A stretch of DNA of 11,351 nucleotides from Nitrosomonas sp. UBA6494. GTDB lineage: Bacteria > Pseudomonadota > Gammaproteobacteria > Burkholderiales > Nitrosomonadaceae. The stretch spans positions 1 to 11,351 of the forward strand of contig DJMI01000086.1 of NCBI GenBank assembly GCA_002435335.1, given 5' to 3'. Below, in pieces: positions 1 through 6,431 of the stretch. The number at the start of each line of letters is the position of its first letter. The stretch's first letter is position 1. The notes below the pieces were generated by a model, which worked only from the letters and a program-made list of their open reading frames with translations, did no database searches and was not told the DNA's origin. Position numbers and translations under genes: made by a program.

Positions 1-198
1 AGTTCTATTTGTTGACAACAGAATCTTTATTGAATCTTTATTGATTCTATTGATGCGATATTTTCCCAGAAATAGGGAAGTGCTCGTTTATTTTAATAAC
101 TCACACTCAAGAAAATTAAAACATTCGTTGCACAGTCGACTAGACTAGAATACATATACTCATAAATTATCTGTTTATGTAGTATTACAGCCTTCCGG
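1..198. other. AT-rich non-coding stretch downstream of ychF
   Basis: No gene is supported here. Directly visible are a tandem repeat at 21-51, a short inverted repeat TTCCC/GGGAA at 63-79 with a 7-nt spacer, and a 4-bp hairpin with a GGAA loop at 189-200 that overlaps the ychF stop codon on the minus strand. None of these is followed by a convincing T-run in the direction of ychF transcription, so I cannot name a terminator for ychF. The neighbouring gene to the left lies outside the window. Confidence 0.6.
21..51. repeat. Short tandem repeat, 11-bp unit
   Basis: The unit GAATCTTTATT occurs twice exactly (21-31 and 32-42), followed by a shortened, diverged third copy GATTCTATT (43-51). It lies in non-coding AT-rich DNA. 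It could be slippage-prone sequence of no function. No transposon end or phase-variable gene is visible next to it within the window. Confidence 0.7.
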
Positions 199-1290
199 CT
201 ATACATTAAATCGGAAATGCATCACATCGCCATCTTTAACTATATATTCCTTCCCTTCCAAGCGCATTTTTCCGGCCTCCTTGGCACCTTGCTCACCGTT
301 GCATGCAATGAAATCGTTAAAACTGATCACTTCTGCACGAATAAAACCACGCTCAAAATCAGTATGAATCACTCCCGCAGCCTGTGGAGCAGTATCGCCT
401 TTTTGAATAGTCCAAGCTCTGACCTCTTTAACTCCCGCAGTAAAGTAAGTTTGCAAGCCTAACAAATTATAGCCTGCACGTACCAAGCGATTGAGTCCCG
501 GTTCCTCCAATCCAAGGTCGGCAAGAAAAATTTGCTTATCTTCTTCGGAGAGATCTGCGATTTCAGCTTCCAAAGCAGCACAAATCACCACCACAGGAGC
601 GCCTTCATTGGCAGCATATTCTTGTACGCGCGTTAATAGCGGATTATTCTCAAATCCTTGATCATTGACATTGGCAACGTAAATGGCCGGTTTAGCGGTC
701 AACAGACAAAGCGGTTGCAGCAAATGCTTTTGTTCTTTATCCAATTGCAGCGTTCTTACAGGCTTACCTTGATTGAGATGTATTTGTACCATCTCCAGCA
801 GTGCGCACAATTTTATTGCTTCTTTATTACCCGATTTGGCAACTTTGGATTCACGTTGTAACACTTTTTCCACTGTAGCAAGATCCGCTAATGCAAGTTC
901 GGTCTGAATTACTTCGATGTCTGCAATCGGATCGACCTTACCGGCCACATGCACCACATTATCGTCAATAAAACACCGCACCATATTGACGATACCGTCG
1001 GTCTCTCGAATATTGGCAAGAAATTTGTTACCCAATCCCTCACCTTTGGATGCACCTGCCACCAAGCCAGCAATATCGACAAATTCGACGATGGCCGGTT
1101 GTGTTTTTTGCGGTTTGACGATATCGCTAAGTTTCTGCAACCGCGGATCAGGCACTTCAACGATACCGACATTCGGATCAATGGTACAAAAGGGATAATT
1201 CTCAGCAGCAATGCCGGCTTTTGTCAGCGCATTAAACAGTGTCGACTTACCTACATTCGGCAATCCCACAATTCCACATTTCAGACTCAT
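199..1290 (-). CDS. ychF: Redox-regulated ATPase YchF (Obg-family, EngD)
   Basis: This is a universally conserved P-loop protein of the TRAFAC/Obg family that, unlike its GTPase relatives, hydrolyses ATP. It binds ribosomes and is linked to translation and oxidative-stress responses. The 363-residue length is the family norm. Visible are the Walker A loop GLPNVGKST (9-17), a DIAGL switch II/G3 motif (72-76), NVND (207-210) in place of the NKxD guanine-specificity motif as expected for an ATP user, a helical insertion at about 125-195, and a C-terminal TGS domain (about 280-363). The start ATG matches the family N-terminus (MSLKCGIVGLPNVGKST). Only a weak GGGT lies upstream. The gene begins 30 bp after the pth stop and is probably co-transcribed with it. 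Pth-YchF adjacency is widespread and fits a shared role around translation. Confidence 0.97.
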   Translation of the reverse strand: MSLKCGIVGLPNVGKSTLFNALTKAGIAAENYPFCTIDPNVGIVEVPDPRLQKLSDIVKPQKTQPAIVEFVDIAGLVAGASKGEGLGNKFLANIRETDGIVNMVRCFIDDNVVHVAGKVDPIADIEVIQTELALADLATVEKVLQRESKVAKSGNKEAIKLCALLEMVQIHLNQGKPVRTLQLDKEQKHLLQPLCLLTAKPAIYVANVNDQGFENNPLLTRVQEYAANEGAPVVVICAALEAEIADLSEEDKQIFLADLGLEEPGLNRLVRAGYNLLGLQTYFTAGVKEVRAWTIQKGDTAPQAAGVIHTDFERGFIRAEVISFNDFIACNGEQGAKEAGKMRLEGKEYIVKDGDVMHFRFNV

Positions 1291-1320
1291 GATTCGTTAC
1301 CCGTTAAAAATGGTGTCATT

Positions 1321-1890
1321 TCATGCTTTGGTATGCAATTTCAACATTGCTGCTTCACAAGCACCTTGCGCAATCAATGGCCAAACTTCCAGGCTTCTTT
1401 CAATCGACTCATTGATCAACAAAGCTTCTTCTTTTCTGGGTGGATTCAGAACATAACCGACTACCGCACCGCGTTCACCAGGATGGCCGATACCGATGCG
1501 TAGCCTCCAAAAATCCTGAGTTCCCAGCTTGGCGGCAATATCCTTTAAACCATTGTGACCACCCAAACCTCCGCCCTTCTTCAGTTTTGCAATGCCAGGC
1601 GGCAAATCCAATTCATCATGAACTACGATAATTTTATCAACCGGAATTTTATAAAACTGACATAACGCCGCAACAGAGCGTCCACTGGCATTCATGTAAG
1701 TTTGCGGCTCCAGCAACCACAGATCGGTATCGTCTCGTCGCACTTGCGCACACAAACCATGAAAACGAAACTCAGGCTTAAGTGTTACATGCAATCTATC
1801 CGCCAACTGATCAACCCAATCGAAACCGGCATTATGCCGAGTTTTTGCATATTCCTGTCCTGGGTTTCCTAAACCGACGATAAGCTTCAT
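1321..1890 (-). CDS. pth: Peptidyl-tRNA hydrolase
   Basis: This cytoplasmic enzyme cleaves the ester bond of peptidyl-tRNAs that drop off ribosomes and so recycles tRNA; it is essential in most bacteria. At 189 residues it is close to the usual length of about 190-195. The active site is complete: Asn9 in the GLGNPG motif, catalytic His19 (TRHNAGF), Asn67 (TYMNASG), Asp92 (VVHDELDLPPG) and Asn113 (GGHNGLKD). The ATG gives the standard N-terminus MKLIVGLGNPG. No clear Shine-Dalgarno sequence precedes it. An intrinsic terminator of rplY lies 29-58 bp upstream, so pth is reached by readthrough or from a promoter I cannot place. Confidence 0.97.
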   Translation of the reverse strand: MKLIVGLGNPGQEYAKTRHNAGFDWVDQLADRLHVTLKPEFRFHGLCAQVRRDDTDLWLLEPQTYMNASGRSVAALCQFYKIPVDKIIVVHDELDLPPGIAKLKKGGGLGGHNGLKDIAAKLGTQDFWRLRIGIGHPGERGAVVGYVLNPPRKEEALLINESIERSLEVWPLIAQGACEAAMLKLHTKA

Positions 1891-1906
1891 GAAAAAGCAA
1901 TCAATT

Positions 1907-1948
1907 TAAAAAAAGAAAATCTGCCGGGACAAAAAAGCCCCGACAGAT
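1907..1948 (-). terminator. Intrinsic terminator after rplY
   Basis: On the minus strand a hairpin of about 10 bp forms between ATCTGTCGGG (1948-1939) and CCCGGCAGAT (1928-1919), with one G-U pair. It is followed immediately by a T-rich tract (1918-1907, TTTCTTTTTTT). It begins 23 nt after the rplY stop codon. The GC-rich stem plus U-tract is a classic Rho-independent terminator. It implies that rplY transcription ends largely here, with pth and ychF fed by readthrough or by their own promoter. Confidence 0.78.
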
Positions 1949-1970
1949 CAGAATGATTACGATCGTTTGG

Positions 1971-2588
1971 TTACTTCTTTTCAGCAGCAGCTTCGCCGGC
2001 AGCTTCCTCAGTCAAAACTGAACGTGGGATAACAACCGTAGCTACCGCTGCATTATCGCCTCTTCCCAACGCAACGATCTCTATACCCTGGGGCAATACC
2101 AAATCACTTAAATGCAGCGTTTGTCCCGCGACCATATTCGCCAAATCCACCTGAATATACTCAGGCAGGTCAGCAGGCAAGCAGCTGATATCCACTTCCG
2201 TCATGATATGTGAAACTATGCCGCCGGATGTTTTGACGCCAGGAGAAATTTCCGCATTAACAAAATGTAACGGAACTTTCATATGTATCTTCTTATCCTT
2301 AGCAACACGCTGAAAATCCACATGCAGCACTTGTTGCTTATACGGATGCATCTGAACATCTCGCAACAAAACTGGCTCTTTCTTTCCAGCCACACTTAAT
2401 GTCAGAATGGAAGCATGGAAAGCTTCTAGTTTGAGTTTATGAAATAGATCGTTATGATCCATTTCAATGGGCTGCGCCACTTGATCGCCACCATAAATAA
2501 TCGCCGGAACTTTTCCGGAACGACGCAGGCGGCGGCTCGCACCCGTTCCCTGCAATGTGCGCATATCCGCGCTGATTTCAATTTTCAT
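1971..2588 (-). CDS. rplY: 50S ribosomal protein L25, long CTC/TL5 form
   Basis: L25 binds 5S rRNA in the central protuberance of the large subunit. This is the long form (205 residues) found in many betaproteobacteria, as opposed to the roughly 94-residue protein of E. coli. It has an N-terminal 5S-rRNA-binding domain (about 1-95, with GASRRLRRSGKVPAIIYGG at 16-34 and VLLRDVQMHPY at 73-83) and a C-terminal TL5-type beta domain (about 96-187), ending in an Ala/Glu/Lys-rich tail (EEAAGEAAAEKK). A good ribosome binding site, GGAG at 2600-2597, sits 8 nt before the ATG, which supports this start. It lies 53 bp downstream of prs, a very common pairing. Confidence 0.96.
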   Translation of the reverse strand: MKIEISADMRTLQGTGASRRLRRSGKVPAIIYGGDQVAQPIEMDHNDLFHKLKLEAFHASILTLSVAGKKEPVLLRDVQMHPYKQQVLHVDFQRVAKDKKIHMKVPLHFVNAEISPGVKTSGGIVSHIMTEVDISCLPADLPEYIQVDLANMVAGQTLHLSDLVLPQGIEIVALGRGDNAAVATVVIPRSVLTEEAAGEAAAEKK

Positions 2589-2602
2589 CGTACAGACTCC
2601 AT

Positions 2603-2631
2603 AAAAATGATTTGTTCGCGACCAAACAAAT
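2603..2631 (-). terminator. Possible weak terminator or attenuator between prs and rplY
   Basis: On the minus strand ATTTGTT (2631-2625) and AACAAAT (2616-2610) can form a 7-bp AT-rich stem around an 8-nt loop, followed after two bases by TTTTT (2607-2603). The stem is weak and overlaps the leader of rplY, whose ribosome binding site begins a few bases further on. It may reduce readthrough from prs into rplY, or be chance structure in AT-rich DNA. Confidence 0.3.
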
Positions 2632-2641
2632 CGGTTAAAAA

Positions 2642-3592
2642 TTACTCCATAAACAACGAACTTAACGAGCTCTCGTTACTGATGCGCAACATAGTTTCCG
2701 CCAATAAACTTGCAATACTCAATTGGCAAATCCGATCGCATGCTATGGCATCTTCGCGCAAAGGTATCGTATCGGTTACAACCAGCTTATCCAACGCCGA
2801 ATTTTGAATGCGCTCCACCGCCTTGCCTGACAACACGGCATGCGTCGAATAAGCCAAAACTGTTTTAGCACCATGCTCTTTCAATGCTTTTGCTGCTTCA
2901 CACAGCGTATTAGCGGTATCAACCAGATCGTCTATGATTACACAAGTTCGATCCTTAACTTCGCCGATGATGTTCATCACTTTCGCTTCATTCGGTTTTG
3001 GACGCCGCTTATCAATAATCGCAAGATCGCATTCCAAGCGCTTGGCCAAATGACGTGCACGAACCACACCGCCAACATCGGGAGAAACAACGATCAAATT
3101 CTGATAATCGTGTTTCCAAATATCTCCCAGCAAAATAGGCATGCCGTAAATATTATCAACCGGAATATCAAAGAATCCTTGAATCTGATCCGAATGCAAA
3201 TCCATGGTCAACAATCGATCTATACCCACCGTCGTCAACATATTGGCAACCACTTTTGCAGTAATCGGAACTCGCACCGAACGCGGCCTTCTGTCTTGTC
3301 GTGCGTAACCAAAATACGGAATCGCGGCTGTTATACGACCCGCGGATGCGCGCTTCAACGCATCCACCATAACCAGTATTTCCATCAGGCTATCATTGGT
3401 CGGAGCGCAAGTGGACTGAAGCACGAAAACATCCTTTCCTCGCACGTTCTCAAGTATCTCCACCATGATTTCACCGTCACTGAAACGCCCCACAGTAGCG
3501 CGTCCCAAGTGAATATTGAGATGCTTCACAACATCTTGCGCCAATTTCGGATGGGCGGTGCCGGTAAAAACCATCAAACTGTCATAAGACAT
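2642..3592 (-). CDS. prs: Ribose-phosphate pyrophosphokinase (PRPP synthetase, class I)
   Basis: This enzyme transfers pyrophosphate from ATP to ribose 5-phosphate, giving PRPP for purine, pyrimidine, histidine, tryptophan and NAD synthesis. At 316 residues it is typical of class I. Motifs in order: FSDGE (37-41), ATP-site segment YARQDRR (96-102), His133 in DLHSDQIQGFF, SPDVGG (170-175), the flexible catalytic loop with Lys195 and Arg197 (DKRRPKPNEA) and the PRPP-binding loop DDLVDTANT (221-229). DTANT in place of the commoner DTAGT is a variant I believe occurs in other betaproteobacteria. The ATG start gives the normal N-terminus MSYDSLMVFTGTAHPKLA. The upstream AAAGAAA is only a weak ribosome binding site. 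It follows tRNA-Gln by 104 bp. Confidence 0.97.
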   Translation of the reverse strand: MSYDSLMVFTGTAHPKLAQDVVKHLNIHLGRATVGRFSDGEIMVEILENVRGKDVFVLQSTCAPTNDSLMEILVMVDALKRASAGRITAAIPYFGYARQDRRPRSVRVPITAKVVANMLTTVGIDRLLTMDLHSDQIQGFFDIPVDNIYGMPILLGDIWKHDYQNLIVVSPDVGGVVRARHLAKRLECDLAIIDKRRPKPNEAKVMNIIGEVKDRTCVIIDDLVDTANTLCEAAKALKEHGAKTVLAYSTHAVLSGKAVERIQNSALDKLVVTDTIPLREDAIACDRICQLSIASLLAETMLRISNESSLSSLFME

Positions 3593-3696
3593 GTTATTTC
3601 TTTGTGCTAGTTAGCTGGAAAAAGGAGCATCGTACTCTCCTGACACAATGAACTACTTACAGCGATACACTTTCTGATCCACTGTGAATCTAAAGT
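3593..3696 (-). other. Spacer and 5' leader between tRNA-Gln and prs
   Basis: This 104-nt spacer holds no gene. On the minus strand AGGAG (3627-3623 side) and CTCCT (3641-3637 side) can pair in a 5-bp stem around a 9-nt loop, followed by a few Ts. That is too weak to call a terminator. Part of the spacer becomes the 3' trailer of the tRNA precursor and part becomes the prs leader if both are on one transcript. No convincing -35/-10 pair is seen. Confidence 0.45.
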
Positions 3697-3771
3697 TGGC
3701 TGGGGAGGTAGGGATCGAACCTACGAATGCCGGAATCAAAATCCGGTGCCTTACCACTTGGCGACTCCCCA
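3697..3771 (-). tRNA. tRNA-Gln (anticodon UUG)
   Basis: A complete 75-nt tRNA including an encoded CCA end (3699-3697). The acceptor stem is TGGGGAG/CTCCCCA, the D-stem GCC/GGC, the anticodon stem CCGGA/TCCGG with loop TTTTGAT and anticodon TTG (3739-3737), and the T-arm GTAGG-TTCGATC-CCTAC. The U1-A72 pair and discriminator G73 are known identity elements for glutaminyl-tRNA synthetase, supporting the Gln call. It reads CAA and, by wobble, CAG. Its 5' end lies only 4 nt after the ispE stop codon, so it is almost certainly cut out of an ispE-tRNA(-prs) transcript by RNase P and 3' nucleases. Confidence 0.98.
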
Positions 3772-3775
3772 AAAT

Positions 3776-4618
3776 TTAATCGCTCGATTGATACAGCGGA
3801 TGACTACACAAGCCTTCTGCTACAAAACCTTTCATATCAGCAGGAACTTGCTCTAAAGCCTCTTTTGCTTCCCGTTCCGTACCAAACTCGGAAAACACGC
3901 AGGCCCCAGAACCGCTCATTGCGGTTATTGTAGTATTTTCTAGCCGCTTTAACCACTGCAAACATCTCGCCACCTCAGGATAAGATCGACAAACGACTGG
4001 CTCCAGATCGTTATGACCTTGCTGGATGGAAAAGGGCGGTATTGTGATCGGAATCGTATTCCGTGTCAATTCGTTACTTGAAAAAATCTCCGCGGTCGAT
4101 ACCTGTATCTGAGGAACAAGCACTAAATACCATGCGGACGGCAGCTCTATTGCTTGCAATTTTTCTCCTACCCCTTCGGCAAAAGCATTTTGTCCAAAAA
4201 CAAAAACCGGCACATCGGCACCCAGCTGCAATCCTAATTCCAGCAATGCCTGTTTAGTAAAATTCGTCTCCCACAATCGATTCAGCGCCAACAATGTGGT
4301 TGCCGCATCGGAACTACCGCCCCCCAAACCACCACCCATCGGGATCTGTTTTTGCACATAGTGAATATCGACACCTTGCAAGGTTCCAGATTTTTGTTGT
4401 AGCAATTTGGCCGCGCGAACGCACAAATCCCTATCCATCGCCACACCTGGCAGCGGATTATGCAATTGAATTGAGCCATCGGTGCGAACCTCAAAACCCA
4501 ATTGATCGGAAAAATCCAAAAACCGAAACACGGTTTGCAGCAAATGATAACCATCCGGTTTTCGTCCGATCACATGCAAAAAAAGATTCAGCTTGGCAGG
4601 AGCCGGAAAAATATGCAT
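3776..4618 (-). CDS. ispE: 4-diphosphocytidyl-2-C-methyl-D-erythritol kinase
   Basis: IspE is the GHMP-family kinase that phosphorylates CDP-methylerythritol in the non-mevalonate (MEP) isoprenoid pathway. The 280 residues match the family. Visible are the N-terminal PAPAKLNLFLHV with Lys9, DGYHLLQTVF (22-31), the glycine-rich ATP loop PMGGGLGGGSSDAA (93-106), catalytic Asp135 in GADVPVF, and the C-terminal GHMP motif SGSGACVF (235-242). The ATG gives the expected N-terminus, but no Shine-Dalgarno sequence is visible and the upstream region is AT-rich. Upstream in-frame alternatives run into stop codons. It starts 36 bp after lolB, and its stop lies 4 nt from the mature 5' end of tRNA-Gln. 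Confidence 0.96.
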   Translation of the reverse strand: MHIFPAPAKLNLFLHVIGRKPDGYHLLQTVFRFLDFSDQLGFEVRTDGSIQLHNPLPGVAMDRDLCVRAAKLLQQKSGTLQGVDIHYVQKQIPMGGGLGGGSSDAATTLLALNRLWETNFTKQALLELGLQLGADVPVFVFGQNAFAEGVGEKLQAIELPSAWYLVLVPQIQVSTAEIFSSNELTRNTIPITIPPFSIQQGHNDLEPVVCRSYPEVARCLQWLKRLENTTITAMSGSGACVFSEFGTEREAKEALEQVPADMKGFVAEGLCSHPLYQSSD

Positions 4619-4654
4619 AAACTAATTAAATCAATTAACTCATCCAAATATTAA

Positions 4655-5290
4655 TCAGTACTGGACGTTCCACTCGTCGACGATCACCCGTATCTTTAAG
4701 CGCTCATTGTCATAATACAAATGAAACAGCTTGGGCATTGGAGCCGGTCGCGACTTTTCAGCGACAAATCGTGCGTAGTGTATACTCCAGCCATCCTGGC
4801 GAATCGCAATCAATTGGTTATTCTGTCCCAGATCTTTTTCTGCCGACGTAATGGGTGAATGCGCCCCTTGAATCCAATATTGCAAACCATTGAGCGGCAA
4901 TCGCCATCCCAATACCTCCTCCGTCAGATATTCGACATTTTCCGCATAAAACGCTTCCAGTTTTGAAGTGATTAAGCGCACGCCGTCGGAATCTCTGGTG
5001 ATTTCCGCCACAGCCTGGCCCAGCGGAGTAAAAAGCAATATTTCATCAATTTTTTCCGAATGCCGCCACCTGAAACTACCGGAAAAACTCTGATCTTTAT
5101 CGGAAATAGAAATTCTACCAAGAATATTAAAATTGTCTGCAGAAGCACTGATCGGATTAACCGCTGGATCGGTAATAATCGTTGTAGCAATGGTATCGGA
5201 CGGTGTTTGCGTTGGAATGGTTTTACAACCGGCAACCACAAAAACCACGCACAGCAGCAGAACCCCGAGAAAAATATTTCGCTGCGCCAT
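4655..5290 (-). CDS. lolB: Outer-membrane lipoprotein receptor LolB
   Basis: LolB receives lipoproteins from the periplasmic carrier LolA and inserts them into the inner leaflet of the outer membrane. From the chosen ATG it is 211 residues. A type II signal peptide (1-21) ends in lipobox VAGC with Cys22 as the lipidated residue. Lys at +2, not Asp, fits outer-membrane sorting. Family features follow: LGRISI (57-62), GSFRWRH (71-77), PLGQAVAEI (89-97), LGWRLPLNGLQYWIQG (127-142), QDGWSIHY (165-172) and the C-terminal LKIRVIVDEW (198-207). A TTG at 5320 would add 10 residues and overlap the minE stop. The ATG is preferred because it gives a compact signal peptide and has AAGG 10 nt upstream. 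It follows minE by 26 bp and precedes ispE. Confidence 0.93.
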   Translation of the reverse strand: MAQRNIFLGVLLLCVVFVVAGCKTIPTQTPSDTIATTIITDPAVNPISASADNFNILGRISISDKDQSFSGSFRWRHSEKIDEILLFTPLGQAVAEITRDSDGVRLITSKLEAFYAENVEYLTEEVLGWRLPLNGLQYWIQGAHSPITSAEKDLGQNNQLIAIRQDGWSIHYARFVAEKSRPAPMPKLFHLYYDNERLKIRVIVDEWNVQY

Positions 5291-5316
5291 TCGGCACTCG
5301 CCTTGTCTAATTCGAC

Positions 5317-5598
5317 TCAATTACTGGCGGCTTTGTTGTCTGTCTGTTGATAATCAGGCAATACGATATTCAATTCCAGTGTTTCCTGATTTTCATCTTG
5401 TTCAAAATTGACCGATATGGCATCTTGATCCACATTGACATATTTGCGGATAACTTCCAGCAATTCTTTTTGCAATTGCGGCAAATAAGAAGGCTGAGTG
5501 CGAGAACGTCGCTCATGCGCAACCAGAATTTGCAACCTTTCTTTGGCAAGCGATGCTGTTTTCGGTTTCGATAATCTGAAGTAATCCAGTAAACTCAT
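5317..5598 (-). CDS. minE: Cell division topological specificity factor MinE
   Basis: MinE stimulates MinD ATPase at the membrane and drives the pole-to-pole oscillation that keeps MinC away from mid-cell. The 93 residues are near the usual length of about 88. An N-terminal membrane-targeting segment (SLLDYFRLSK, 2-11) is followed by the anti-MinCD helix (about 13-28, AKERLQILVAHER). The dimerising topological-specificity domain (about 32-83) includes LPQLQKELLEVIRKYV (39-54) and LELNIVLPD (74-82). The start overlaps the minD stop (ATGA). A strong site GGAGGT lies at 5609-5604 with a 5-nt spacer, inside the end of minD, which indicates translational coupling. Confidence 0.97.
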   Translation of the reverse strand: MSLLDYFRLSKPKTASLAKERLQILVAHERRSRTQPSYLPQLQKELLEVIRKYVNVDQDAISVNFEQDENQETLELNIVLPDYQQTDNKAASN

Positions 5599-6407
5599 TT
5601 TTTACCTCCAAACAGCCTTCTGAGGAATCCTTGCTTACCCTCGAGAAATCGATGCGGCAATTTTTCTCCGAGATAACGTGCAACAACATCGGCATACGCT
5701 TGCCCCGCCTCGCTTTTTTCATCCAGAATCACCGGAATCCCTGCATTGGATGCCGACAGCACTGATTTTGATTCGGGGATAATACCCAATAATTCCAGTG
5801 ACAATATTTCCTGAACGTCATCAAGGCTCAACATTTCACCTATCTTAACCCTCTCCGGATCGTATCGGGTCAACAGCAAATATTCTTTGATCGGCTCTTC
5901 ATTCCTTTCCGCTCGCCGGGATTTGCTCGACAAAATACCGAGCATACGATCGGAATCGCGTACCGATGATATTTCCGGATTGGTTACGACAAAAGCATCG
6001 TCGGCAAAATAAAGCGCCAAATTTGCTCCTTTCTCAATACCGGCAGGCGAATCACACACAATGTATTCAAAATCCTTGGATAGTTCTTCCAATACTCGCC
6101 CAACCCCTTCTTGTGTCAAAGCATCCTTATCGCGCGTTTGCGAAGCAGGCAGAATGTAGAGCATATTACAGTTCTTATCCCGAATGAGCGCTTGATTTAT
6201 GCTTGCTTCACCATTGATTACGTTGATAAAGTCGTACACCACTCGACGCTCGCAGCCCAAAATCAAATCCAAGTTCCGCAAACCGACATCAAAATCGATC
6301 ACAGCCGTTTTATGACCTCTTTTTGCCAACCCCATGGCAATTGCTGCGCTGGTAGTCGTTTTACCCACGCCCCCTTTGCCAGATGTCACAACGATAATTC
6401 TTGCCAA
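5595..6407 (-). CDS. minD: Septum site-determining ATPase MinD
   Basis: MinD is a membrane-cycling ParA/MinD-family ATPase that recruits MinC and is released from the membrane by MinE. The 270 residues match E. coli MinD closely along the whole length. Visible are the deviant Walker A GKGGVGKTT (10-18, signature Lys11 and Lys16), Asp40 in VIDFDVGLRNLD, CDSPAG (118-123), and the C-terminal amphipathic membrane-targeting helix (GFLRRLFGGKK, 260-270). The start codon is TTG: an in-frame TAG lies four codons upstream, there is no ATG between, and a near-perfect AGGAGGT sits 4 nt before it. The N-terminus MARIIVVTSGKGGVGKTT is the family standard. The last codons also carry the minE ribosome binding site. 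Confidence 0.98.
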   Translation of the reverse strand: MARIIVVTSGKGGVGKTTTSAAIAMGLAKRGHKTAVIDFDVGLRNLDLILGCERRVVYDFINVINGEASINQALIRDKNCNMLYILPASQTRDKDALTQEGVGRVLEELSKDFEYIVCDSPAGIEKGANLALYFADDAFVVTNPEISSVRDSDRMLGILSSKSRRAERNEEPIKEYLLLTRYDPERVKIGEMLSLDDVQEILSLELLGIIPESKSVLSASNAGIPVILDEKSEAGQAYADVVARYLGEKLPHRFLEGKQGFLRRLFGGKK

Positions 6408-6411
6408 TTGA

Positions 6412-6418
6412 ACCTCCT
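6412..6418 (-). promoter_or_regulatory. Ribosome binding site fixing the minD TTG start
   Basis: AGGAGGT on the minus strand (6418-6412), 4 nt before the TTG at 6407, is a near-perfect anti-SD complement. Its first bases overlap an in-frame TAG (6419-6417), so no upstream start is possible. It is one of the two strongest sites in the window, the other being that of minE, which fits tight translation of the MinD/MinE pair. Confidence 0.85.
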
Positions 6419-6431
6419 ATGCAATTTCGTT

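Noticed and set aside
63..79. TTCCC/GGGAA inverted repeat considered as the ychF terminator
   Set aside because: It has a 5-bp stem with a 7-nt loop, no T-run after it in either direction, and lies about 120 bp beyond the ychF stop.
949..1503. 184-codon open frame on the plus strand opposite ychF and pth
   Set aside because: It lies entirely antisense to two clearly conserved genes and their gap, has no recognisable motif and no ribosome binding site.
2840..3610. 256-codon open frame on the plus strand opposite prs
   Set aside because: It mirrors prs, which is unmistakable on the other strand. The translation is rich in Cys, His, Ile and Asn with no domain, typical of an antisense shadow.
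5288..5320. TTG at 5320 as the lolB start, overlapping the minE stop
   Set aside because: It adds a charged 10-residue extension before the signal peptide. The ATG at 5290 has an upstream AAGG and gives a standard lipoprotein leader.
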